Source: Paenalcaligenes sp052103955 (GTDB taxonomy: Bacteria; Pseudomonadota; Gammaproteobacteria; Burkholderiales; Burkholderiaceae_B). From it: a stretch of DNA of 64,000 nt. The position numbers and the translations under genes are program-made. Under the pieces are notes generated by a model that saw only the letters and a program-made list of their open reading frames with translations, did not search any database and had not been told where the DNA came from. The DNA is taken from positions 62,001 through 126,000 of the forward strand of contig JBQELO010000007.1 of the NCBI GenBank assembly GCA_052103955.1. Reading direction: 5' to 3'. Positions 28,053-34,902 of this stretch are shown here, one piece after another. How positions within the stretch are numbered: position 1 is the stretch's first letter; each line of letters opens with the position of its first letter.

Positions 28053-28961
28053 ATGCATCACCCTATTGCCGTTTTGGATGCTCAAGCAACCGTTGCTGCT
28101 TTACCGTACCCTGCCCTGACAGACGCACTGGAGCAGGCAGCCTTGGATTACCACCATGGCCGCATTCAAGCCCCCACCCGCCAAAGTGTGGACTACCCCA
28201 CTGGAGCAACGCTGCTATCTATGCCTGCTACCGCCAACGACATAGGTATACACAAGTTGGTGAACATCATGCCGCAAAATCCACAGGCGGGTTTAGCAAC
28301 CATTCAAGGTTTGGTATGCGCTTACGACGGCGAAAACGGCTTACCCCTTTTTATTCTAGACGGCCCCACTGTCACCGAAAGACGTACCGCCGCAGTGTCC
28401 ATGTTAGGCATACGATCACTATGGCAAAACCGTTGCCAACATGCCGCGATTTTAGGGGCGGGTGTGCAAGCACAAGGCCACGCTCAAGCCTTGCATGCGT
28501 TGTACCCACAATGCCGTATCAGTATCGTGGCCCGCAACCCCACCAAAGCCCGTACGCTGCAAGAGGCATTACCGCACATCACACTCACTATCGTCACTGA
28601 CGTACCTGAGGATGCCGACGTAGTCATCGGTACCACCAGCAGCGAAACACCTATTTATCACCACCCCGCCCGTGCTGACCGGTTGCTCATAGGGATGGGT
28701 GCTTATCGGCACGATATGGCTGAGTTTTCAGCGGATACAGTGCGAGCCAGCCTGCACTATATCGACGATAAGATTTCGGGGCCTCACGAAGCTGGGGACT
28801 TAATCCAAGCAAATGCCAACTGGGATCACGTACACCCTATTGCGCTAGCTCAGCATCAACCCCCTAGCCGCACCAGCCCCTTGTTTTATAAGAGCATAGG
28901 TTGCGCCGCATGGGATCTAGCCGCTGCCCGTTGTGCACGCCAACACGTGAAGAGCGCATAA
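28053..28961 (+). CDS. Ornithine cyclodeaminase/mu-crystallin family reductase
   Basis: NAD(P)H-linked enzyme of 302 residues. Features: an N-terminal substrate region with the conserved Arg of APTRQSV and HKLVNIMP (Lys of the family active site), GPTVTERRTAAVSMLGIRSL, then a Rossmann fold with AAILGAGVQAQGHAQALHAL (about residues 130-150) and DVVIGTTSSETPI. Family members include Delta1-pyrroline-2-carboxylate and Delta1-piperideine-2-carboxylate reductases (LhpI type), ornithine cyclodeaminase and ketimine reductases. With an amino-acid oxidase and ALDH7 nearby, reduction of a cyclic imine is the best guess. The ATG at 28053 has GGAGGAG upstream; the longer frame from 27969 overlaps the regulator gene. 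Confidence 0.8.
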   Translation: MHHPIAVLDAQATVAALPYPALTDALEQAALDYHHGRIQAPTRQSVDYPTGATLLSMPATANDIGIHKLVNIMPQNPQAGLATIQGLVCAYDGENGLPLFILDGPTVTERRTAAVSMLGIRSLWQNRCQHAAILGAGVQAQGHAQALHALYPQCRISIVARNPTKARTLQEALPHITLTIVTDVPEDADVVIGTTSSETPIYHHPARADRLLIGMGAYRHDMAEFSADTVRASLHYIDDKISGPHEAGDLIQANANWDHVHPIALAQHQPPSRTSPLFYKSIGCAAWDLAAARCARQHVKSA

Positions 28962-28969
28962 GCAGTATA

Positions 28970-29072
28970 AGTAGAGGCTTATTCAAGCCTTAACCTCTAC
29001 TGGTTAGTGTTAAGCTGCTGCTATCTTCACCGGTAGCTTTCTTCTTTACTCTCTGCTGAACACTAACCAGGT
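28970..29072 (+). promoter_or_regulatory. Structured leader of the YcgR-like gene that can hide its ribosome site
   Basis: Two stems lie directly before the start codon. Stem 1: AGTAGAGG (28970-28977) with CCTCTACT (28994-29001). Stem 2: CTGGTTAGTGTT (29000-29011) with AACACTAACCAG (29059-29070), a perfect 12-base pairing extended by AGC/GCT across one mismatch. The right arm of stem 2 contains the AG of the AGG that precedes the ATG at 29073. Stems 1 and 2 share two bases, so they compete at their junction. If the transcript begins upstream of 29000, stem 2 would block translation initiation. Confidence 0.5.
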
Positions 29073-29810
29073 ATGTCCATTTCCACTGTTACTGAGCACG
29101 ATCCGCACCGTATTTCTTCCCGCTATGAAATGTTGCGTCTGCTACGACGTATGTTGGATGATGGTTTGCTTATTCAGATGCAAGGGCCACACCCCCACAT
29201 TTCAGTCGTGACTACGTTGATGGATATTGATCTGGATGCCGAGCATCTGATCATTGATTGCGCCTCGCACGATGCCATTAATCAGCAGTTTTTAGCAGCT
29301 GGTACGGCTGACTTTGAAACCAGTATTGACCAGGTCAAAGTGCAGTTTTCTACCCATCACATCACCGCCACGTTTTTTGAAGGCAAGCCGGCACTTAGCA
29401 TTGATCTGCCCGAGTTTATTCGCCGCATTCAACGACGCGAGTTTTTCCGTGTGCCCGTACCCGTGTCTAACCCTGCTACCTGTGCGTTGATGCTAAGCCA
29501 ACCACCTATAGTGTTTGACCTGTATGACATCAGCGTGGGTGGCGTCGCATTGCTGGATAAAAATAGACAGGTGAACTTTAGGTTAGGCATGCTGCTGCAC
29601 GATTGCACCTTGCATTTACCCGATGTAGGCACCATTACCGTTACGCTGCAAATTACCCGTGAACGCGAATTACTGCTGCCTAGCGGCACGCCCATACATC
29701 ATATAGGCGCTGCCTTTGTGGGGTTACACGGGGTAGCTGAAAACCAAGTACAAACCTACACCAATAGATTAGAACGCCAGCTTATCGCGAAGGAGCGTGG
29801 TCTACACTAG
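29073..29810 (+). CDS. ycgR: YcgR-like PilZ-domain protein (cyclic-di-GMP effector, flagellar brake)
   Basis: Cytoplasmic cyclic-di-GMP receptor; YcgR proteins slow flagellar rotation or affect surface behaviour. The 245-residue product has an N-terminal YcgR (PilZN) domain (about residues 15-115) and a C-terminal PilZ domain beginning RRIQRREFFRVPVP, which supplies the RxxxR ligand motif. It is followed by YDISVGGVALL, the D/NxSxxG motif, near residue 155. Both binding motifs are intact. No flagellar gene is in the window. The start is preceded by AGG within a strong stem. The 3' end overlaps the convergent DUF1850 gene by 29 bases. Confidence 0.85.
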   Translation: MSISTVTEHDPHRISSRYEMLRLLRRMLDDGLLIQMQGPHPHISVVTTLMDIDLDAEHLIIDCASHDAINQQFLAAGTADFETSIDQVKVQFSTHHITATFFEGKPALSIDLPEFIRRIQRREFFRVPVPVSNPATCALMLSQPPIVFDLYDISVGGVALLDKNRQVNFRLGMLLHDCTLHLPDVGTITVTLQITRERELLLPSGTPIHHIGAAFVGLHGVAENQVQTYTNRLERQLIAKERGLH

Positions 29811-30237
29811 CCGCGTCTGTGCAAGCACGCACGGTAGTAATACCACCATCGGTTTCCACGTACTGCTGCAAGCTGCTACACCGTTCATCTACGCACAGCT
29901 CGTAGTCGGGCGTATAGCCTGATCGCGTTAAGCGCAGTTCTTGAACAGGTGCCATAGGTGGCTGGTAGTGATACCAGCCATTTTTCAAATATGCGTCGTC
30001 AGGAGGCTCCATACCGGCTGCCGAGCCTTTGACGCGTGCTTCTACCAATACAATTTCGGCTATTTCAGTAGGTGATCTGGTGGGCACCAGTTGGTAATCC
30101 TCTTCCCAGCGCACTTTTTCAATAGAGTGCTGCCACGCCAACGTAAAACGTTGCGTTGGTACAGGCACATAGTGGGGCACCGCATCGGGTGCCCCAGCCA
30201 ACTGTAAACAAATACCTACGACTGCACTAATGGGCAT
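29782..30237 (-). CDS. DUF1850 protein of the TAXI-TRAP operon
   Basis: Small protein (151 residues) of the DUF1850 family, nearly always encoded beside TRAP permeases of the fused 4TM/12TM type; its biochemical role is unknown. Family features are the central FTLAWQHSIEKVRWEEDYQL and ARVKGSAAGMEPPDDA, followed by WYHYQPP. A short hydrophobic N-terminus (ISAVVGICLQLAGA) may be a signal or anchor. Its start overlaps the permease stop (TAATG), showing coupling. Its last 29 bases overlap the convergent PilZ gene. Confidence 0.82.
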   Translation of the reverse strand: MPISAVVGICLQLAGAPDAVPHYVPVPTQRFTLAWQHSIEKVRWEEDYQLVPTRSPTEIAEIVLVEARVKGSAAGMEPPDDAYLKNGWYHYQPPMAPVQELRLTRSGYTPDYELCVDERCSSLQQYVETDGGITTVRACTDAASVDHAPSR

Positions 30238-32255
30238 TAGGCAACCTTGTGCTCTACGCCACGGCTACGCAGGTAATGCCACACAAAGAACAGCGCTGTC
30301 ATCGCCCAACCTATTTGATCAGAGATGGGGTCTGCCCACACCAGCATTGCTGCCGCCACAAACACATACACTCGCTCCCAAACTTGCACTTTAGTACGCA
30401 TGAAGCCCGTGGTCGCGATACCCCACAACACAATCGCAAACACAGCTTTCACTACTACGTAAATCACCTCTACAGGGCTGGTGTAATCTTGCAGCATCAA
30501 GGCGGGGCTATATACGGCCATGTACGGCACGATAAACCCAGCAATGGCCACACGCAGTGCTTGAATACTAATCTTCAACCCAGTGGTTTTCGCTATAGGG
30601 GCTGCTGCAAATGCAGCCAATGCCACAGGTGGTGTCAAATCGGCCATGATCCCGAAGTAAAACACGAACATGTGCGACACAATCAGCGGCACACCCAGCT
30701 GCAGCAAAATAGGGGCTGCCAATGAGCTGGTAATAATGTAGTTAGGAATAGTAGGAATACCCATCCCCAACACCAAGCACGTAATCATGGTTAAGAACAA
30801 CGCCAACAGTAGGTTGTCTTTACCAATGGCAATCACTTGGCCACCAAACTCTGCTGCCACACCGGTTAAGTTAATAATCCCGATGATTACCCCTACCAGT
30901 GCGCAAGCGATCGCAACGGGCAGAGCATGACGCGCACCATCCGCCAATGATTGTATGGAGTCGCGCAATACATTTTTGCTATGACGTTGAATCAGCAAAA
31001 AGGCTGCTAGCAACGCAATGATGGCAAAGAAGGTAATGACCCCAAACTTCACAAAGCCGGTACACGCCAACCCCAGTAATAGCCAGAACAAATACCGTAA
31101 GGTATTACGGCTACAACCGCTAATGGCCGCCGCACCAAAGATCAGAATAACGGTTAGCCCCAAGCCCACGGTTCCCGAGAATAGGGGCGTATAGCCAGAA
31201 AACAGTAGCGATACCAAACCGATCAACGGGATGAGCAAATACCAATGGGTTCGTATCGCCGCCCACGGGTTAGGGCATTCCTCCTTAGGCAAGCCAAATA
31301 GCCCTTCACGCCCAGCCACTAGGTGCACCGTCCAGAAGGCCGTAAAGAAATACAAAATGGCCGGAATAATGGCCGCTTTCACAATTTCCACATACGGCAC
31401 GTTGATGGTCTCGGCCATAATAAAGGCCACCGCTCCCATCACTGGCGGCATAATCTGCCCACCCATACTTGATGTGGCTTCTACCCCGCCTGCAAAGGCA
31501 GACGAATAGCCAAAGCGTTTCATCAAGGGAATGGTGAACTGCCCTGTGGTCACCACGTTTGCCACACCCGAGCCGTTAATGGTTCCCATCAACCCTGAGC
31601 TCACCACCGATACTTTCGCTGGACCGCCGCGAGTATGCCCCACCGTACCCATCGCCAAGTCGCTAAACAGCGTGATCATCCCGGCTCGCTCTAAGAACGA
31701 ACCAAATAAGATAAACAAGAAGATATAGGTAGAGGACACATAGGTAGGCGTACCGTAAATGCCTTCTGTCCCAAAGCTTAAGGTGCTGATGATTTGGTCA
31801 AAGCCGTAGCCTCGGTGTGCAAAACTGCCCGGTAAGAACTCGCCATATAAGCCATACAGCAAGAACAAGCCACAAATAATGGGCAACGCAATTCCCATCA
31901 TGCGGCGAGTGGCTTCAAACACCAACGCAATAATGACTATACCTACCACCATATCTTCAGTCGTCATCTCACCGGCCCTTGCGGTTAGATCAGACTCAAA
32001 TACCCAGTGGTAAAAACTAAAAACAAAACCTATTAGCCCTAAAATCCAGCCCAATGCTGGTATCTTTCTGCCAAAAAATGTAGGCATCAGGGTGAAAATC
32101 ATCAACAGCACAAAGCCCACGTGTATGGCACGCACGACTTGGCTGGAGATAGGACTAAATGCAGCGGTGTAAATCTGAAAAACAGAAAACAGCACCGCTA
32201 CCCAAAAAATAGACCGTGGAAGCGCTGCCACGGATTGATCGTGATCCATGCTCAT
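30237..32255 (-). CDS. TRAP transporter fused permease (4TM/12TM)
   Basis: Inner-membrane secondary importer in which the small DctQ and large DctM parts are fused, 672 residues. The N-terminal four helices (about residues 15-120) are followed by the DctM core with conserved GGPAKVSVVSSGLMGTINGSGVANVVTTG segments, GGVEATSSMGGQIMPPVMGAVAFIMAE and LGMGIPTIPNYIITS. Uptake is expected to be Na+- or H+-driven and to depend on the TAXI receptor encoded upstream. Substrates of TAXI systems are rarely known; dicarboxylates and glutamate are examples. The receptor gene is separated by an intrinsic terminator (32284-32316), so only part of the transcripts should reach this gene. Confidence 0.9.
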   Translation of the reverse strand: MSMDHDQSVAALPRSIFWVAVLFSVFQIYTAAFSPISSQVVRAIHVGFVLLMIFTLMPTFFGRKIPALGWILGLIGFVFSFYHWVFESDLTARAGEMTTEDMVVGIVIIALVFEATRRMMGIALPIICGLFLLYGLYGEFLPGSFAHRGYGFDQIISTLSFGTEGIYGTPTYVSSTYIFLFILFGSFLERAGMITLFSDLAMGTVGHTRGGPAKVSVVSSGLMGTINGSGVANVVTTGQFTIPLMKRFGYSSAFAGGVEATSSMGGQIMPPVMGAVAFIMAETINVPYVEIVKAAIIPAILYFFTAFWTVHLVAGREGLFGLPKEECPNPWAAIRTHWYLLIPLIGLVSLLFSGYTPLFSGTVGLGLTVILIFGAAAISGCSRNTLRYLFWLLLGLACTGFVKFGVITFFAIIALLAAFLLIQRHSKNVLRDSIQSLADGARHALPVAIACALVGVIIGIINLTGVAAEFGGQVIAIGKDNLLLALFLTMITCLVLGMGIPTIPNYIITSSLAAPILLQLGVPLIVSHMFVFYFGIMADLTPPVALAAFAAAPIAKTTGLKISIQALRVAIAGFIVPYMAVYSPALMLQDYTSPVEVIYVVVKAVFAIVLWGIATTGFMRTKVQVWERVYVFVAAAMLVWADPISDQIGWAMTALFFVWHYLRSRGVEHKVA

Positions 32256-32275
32256 AATTGCCCAGTATTTACATC

Positions 32276-32316
32276 AAAAAAAAGCAGTGATTCCTGAAAT
32301 TGGTCAGAATCACTGC
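32276..32316 (-). terminator. Intra-operon terminator between TAXI receptor and TRAP permease
   Basis: On the minus strand, GCAGTGATTC (32316-32307), a 13-base loop, GAATCACTGC (32293-32284) and then a run of T residues. The perfect 10-base stem plus T-run makes a strong intrinsic terminator within the operon, presumably leaving more receptor than permease mRNA. Confidence 0.85.
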
Positions 32317-32351
32317 CTACATACCAATAAGCCTACTTGGCTGATTAGCAG

Positions 32352-33311
32352 TTACTGAATCACACCTTTTTCACGGTAATAGCGCTCTGCGCCTGGGTGT
32401 ATAGGCACTGGCATGCCTTTCACTGCGTTTTCCAGCTTCATGTTTTTCACAGCATTGTGTGCTGCATAGAGGGAGTCTATGTTTTCATACAGCTGCTTGG
32501 TCATTTCATAGGCGAGTTCGTCTGACACGCCAGAGTGCGTCACCAAAAAGTTAGGAATCGCAGCGGTAGCCACATCAACCTCTTGACCCGCATAGGTACC
32601 CGCAGGAATCACCGTCGGTTGGTAAGCCTCGCTACCTACTGCTTCTACTACTTCTACTGGTACCGGTACCACCACGATATCTACCGATGTAGCCAAGTCA
32701 CGAATAGACGACACGCCCAACCCTGCTGACTGCAGTGTGGCATCTAACTGGCGGTTTTTCATCAACTCTACAGATTCGCCAAATGGCAAGTATTCCACTT
32801 TGCTGAAATCGTCATAGCTCATGCCTGCCGCTTTAAAAATAGCGCGTGCATTGAGCTCAGTACCTGAGCGTGCTGCCCCTACAGAAATACGTTTACCGCG
32901 CAGATCTTCTAGGCTGTTGATGCCTGAACCGGCATTTGCCACAATCTGAATGTAGTTGTTGTATGTACCTGAAAGCCCACGCAGCTTGTCCAGTTTGCGT
33001 GTAAAACCAGCTTCTTCATTACCTTCCCATGCGTCAGACACGGAGTCCGCCAATGCCATGGCCAACTCGCCGCGCCCAGCTTGCAAGAGGTTCATGTTTT
33101 CTGCCGAGGCCTTGGTGACCTGAGCGGTTGCTTTTACATTGGGAATACTTTGCGCATAAATTTGCGAAAGTGCCACGCCTATAGGGTAATACACCCCACT
33201 TTGACCACCCGTCAAAATATTAATGAACTGGGCTTTTTGTGCCGTTGCTGCGCCGCCTACTAGTGTGGTTGCTACTAGAGCTGTCCCCATCAGCGTCTTG
33301 ATAAAACGCAT
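32352..33311 (-). CDS. TAXI-family TRAP transporter solute-binding protein
   Basis: Periplasmic receptor of the TRAP importer, 319 residues. The signal peptide is clear (MRFIKTLMGTALVATTLVGG, cleavage near AATAQ). The mature start is FINILTGGQSGVYYPIGVALSQIY, the TAXI signature with the TGG-x-x-GxYYPxG motif. Further matches are LRGLSGTYNNYIQIVA, DLRGKRISVGAARSGTELNARAI and HPGAERYYREKGV at the C-terminus. The ATG at 33311 has GGAGG upstream; the longer frame from 33332 is not needed. First gene of the three-gene TAXI-TRAP-DUF1850 operon. Confidence 0.93.
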   Translation of the reverse strand: MRFIKTLMGTALVATTLVGGAATAQKAQFINILTGGQSGVYYPIGVALSQIYAQSIPNVKATAQVTKASAENMNLLQAGRGELAMALADSVSDAWEGNEEAGFTRKLDKLRGLSGTYNNYIQIVANAGSGINSLEDLRGKRISVGAARSGTELNARAIFKAAGMSYDDFSKVEYLPFGESVELMKNRQLDATLQSAGLGVSSIRDLATSVDIVVVPVPVEVVEAVGSEAYQPTVIPAGTYAGQEVDVATAAIPNFLVTHSGVSDELAYEMTKQLYENIDSLYAAHNAVKNMKLENAVKGMPVPIHPGAERYYREKGVIQ

Positions 33312-33462
33312 ATGTCCGCCTCCTGAATACATCGTTTATGACGTGGCTAGATGTTTTACATTCAAGCCATAACCGCATAACGATGCCTTTTCCAGCTCGC
33401 AGGCACAAGAGGGATTTCCCGATAGCGGGACGTTTCTTCTCGTTTATTTGATAAGCATCAGT

Positions 33463-33503
33463 AACAGACATGACTGTGGCCCGCACAGCCATGTCTGTTT
33501 TTT
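33463..33503 (+). terminator. Strong hairpin with its T-run on the plus strand
   Basis: AACAGACATG (33463-33472) pairs with CATGTCTGTT (33490-33499), extended inward by CTGTG/CACAG across one mismatch, loop GCCCG. Six T residues follow on the plus strand (33498-33503); no T-run follows on the minus strand. Both flanking genes are on the minus strand, so as an intrinsic terminator it faces the wrong way. It begins 3 bases after the minus-strand stop at 33506 and may serve as that mRNA's 3' structure. Confidence 0.55.
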
Positions 33504-33505
33504 AG

Positions 33506-34027
33506 TTAGAAGTGTTCATCCACGATCTGGTTGAACGCATCTTCTGCACTTAAACCGGTACGCATTAAGCTACTGATCTCGGCCGAGTACTGTTGAATAC
33601 CGTCAGGCAAGAACTCGCGGTGTACGCGGAAGTAGTTGTACTTTTCCACTTCCACTGGATCGGGTTCTGCTCGGGTAGCCACACGTGCACGGGTAGTGCC
33701 TGAACTGCTGCGTGGGCTGCTAGCACGACGCACAGGTGCCGCAGGGGCCACCAGTGCGTGCTTAACCTGTTCTAGGCTGAATACATCGGATAGGTTGTCA
33801 CTGACATCGCCATTTTCATTCAATTGCATCAACAGGTTTTTGCTGTCGAACGCCATTTTGAAGCCGCGGCTGTTAATAACTTGGTAGTTAGGGCGCTTTG
33901 CGTGCCCGGGAAATTCAATCTGTACGCGATCGCCGTAAGAATTCATACGCTCAATCACGTCTTTCAAAAACTCTGGGGAAAGCGATTCCAGCTCGCCGTT
34001 CCAACGCGCTGTCCGTCGAGTAGCCAA
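33506..34027 (-). CDS. Hypothetical protein with two conserved-looking ends and a basic linker
   Basis: I do not recognise this 173-residue protein. Residues 1-75 look folded (TARWNGELESLSPEFLKDVI, QIEFPGHAKRPNYQVINS, FKMAFDSKN). Residues about 95-125 are a low-complexity linker rich in Ala, Arg, Ser and Pro (VRRASSPRSSSGTTRARVAT). The C-terminal 45 residues look helical (EKYNYFRVHREFLPDG, SLMRTGLSAEDAFNQIVDEHF). No signal peptide or membrane segment is seen. I chose the TTG at 34027 because AGGAAG lies 7 bases upstream and the longer ATG frame from 34075 lacks a ribosome site. It appears monocistronic. Confidence 0.65.
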   Translation of the reverse strand: MATRRTARWNGELESLSPEFLKDVIERMNSYGDRVQIEFPGHAKRPNYQVINSRGFKMAFDSKNLLMQLNENGDVSDNLSDVFSLEQVKHALVAPAAPVRRASSPRSSSGTTRARVATRAEPDPVEVEKYNYFRVHREFLPDGIQQYSAEISSLMRTGLSAEDAFNQIVDEHF

Positions 34028-34201
34028 AATAATTCTTCCTAATAAAACCTGCCTGAAACAGGTAATGGTGCACAAAAATACGGAAGAGTATTTTACGCCG
34101 TCAGCTTTGTCTGGTCATGGCGCGCAGACAAAAAACCACGCGCAGATACATTTCATATGTTCTGTACGTAGTTTTACATACATATACCAACAGAAAAAGG
34201 C

Positions 34202-34238
34202 AAAAAAATGCCGCACTCTGCATACACAGACTGCGGCA
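34202..34238 (-). terminator. Intrinsic terminator facing the minus strand in a gene-free gap
   Basis: On the minus strand: TGCCGCA, mismatch, GTCTG-type inner pairs, loop TGTATG, closing TGCGGCA, then seven T residues (34208-34202). Stem of 7 plus 4 pairs across one mismatch. No minus-strand gene ends directly upstream; the nearest is the PAS protein gene ending at 34903, beyond the plus-strand acetyltransferase. Confidence 0.75.
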
Positions 34239-34307
34239 AATACTCCGTCAGATGTTTTGCACAGGGACAGCTGAGCATGACTGGAGTACAGCAAAAAAAT
34301 TGCTACA
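34202..34307 (-). ncRNA. Candidate small RNA (tentative)
   Basis: Inferred from the free-standing minus-strand terminator and a TATAAC hexamer at 34319-34314 that would place a transcript start near 34307. The -35 region is poor (a TTGAAT lies 19 bases further upstream). The same terminator could instead end a long 3' extension of the PAS gene transcript. Confidence 0.25.
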
Positions 34308-34452
34308 AGCAGCGTTATATTACCATGTATATAGCGATATTCAAGATCGCAACCAAAAATTTCTCTGCAAGCTGATATATACTTGATTAGAACCTTCCGC
34401 TACAGGCTTGTATGCCTTCAGCTTTCTCGTCAACTTTGCCTGATTCCTAACC

Positions 34453-34899
34453 TTGCTGGCCAATCCTGAACATCTGAAGTTTGTAGACCGCGATCTCCAG
34501 CTGCGACTTGATATCATCTGCCACCATAACCCTGTTAAAGGTTGGGCACCGTTTTATCAATTCAGCATGCAAACGGGGCAAGAAATCGCCGGCGTCATTC
34601 ATCTACGCATTGGAACCCAAGCTGATCTACTGCATCACTTGGGTCACATAGGCTATGAAGTATTTCCGCGCTATCGTGGTCGTGCCTACGCGCGCCGTGC
34701 CTGCCAGTTGCTGTTGCCACTGGCGAAATTAAATGGCTTGGAAGAAATCTGGATCACCTGCAACCCTGACAACACACCGTCACGTCGCACCTGTGAAAAC
34801 CTGGGCGCTACCTACGTAGACACCGTTGATGTCCCGCCTAACAGCCCTATGTATGCCATGGGTGAGCGGCATAAACGCCGCTACCACCTACCGCTGTAA
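34453..34899 (+). CDS. GNAT-family N-acetyltransferase
   Basis: Acetyl-CoA-dependent acetyltransferase of 148 residues, target unknown. The core is seen in HLGHIGYEVFPRYRGRAYARRACQLLLPLA, where RGRAYA is the acetyl-CoA pyrophosphate loop (about residues 76-81), followed by LEEIWITCNPDNTPSRRTCENLGATYVDTV, the usual C-terminal GNAT strand-helix-strand. The start is a TTG; the frame offers no upstream ATG, and the family permits a short N-terminus. It converges on the PAS protein gene with only 3 bases between stop codons and no terminator between them. Confidence 0.82.
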   Translation: MLANPEHLKFVDRDLQLRLDIICHHNPVKGWAPFYQFSMQTGQEIAGVIHLRIGTQADLLHHLGHIGYEVFPRYRGRAYARRACQLLLPLAKLNGLEEIWITCNPDNTPSRRTCENLGATYVDTVDVPPNSPMYAMGERHKRRYHLPL

Positions 34900-34902
34900 C
34901 CG

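Larger units (their letters stand above)
34028..34452. other. 425-base AT-rich gap without a credible protein gene
   Basis: Two short plus-strand frames here (34065-34274 and 34117-34386) have no ribosome site or protein-like composition. The clear structure is a minus-strand intrinsic terminator at 34202-34238. On the minus strand upstream of it, a TATAAC hexamer (34319-34314) could be a -10 element, giving a possible small RNA of about 105 bases, but I find no good -35. Confidence 0.5.

Noticed and set aside
33355..33383. TTTACA and TAACGA spaced 17 bases on the plus strand, as a possible promoter for an RNA ending at 33503
   Set aside because: The -10 matches TATAAT at only two positions, so I do not call a promoter.
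34065..34386. Two overlapping plus-strand frames of 69 and 89 codons in the AT-rich gap
   Set aside because: No ribosome site, unlikely composition, and they cross the minus-strand terminator hairpin.
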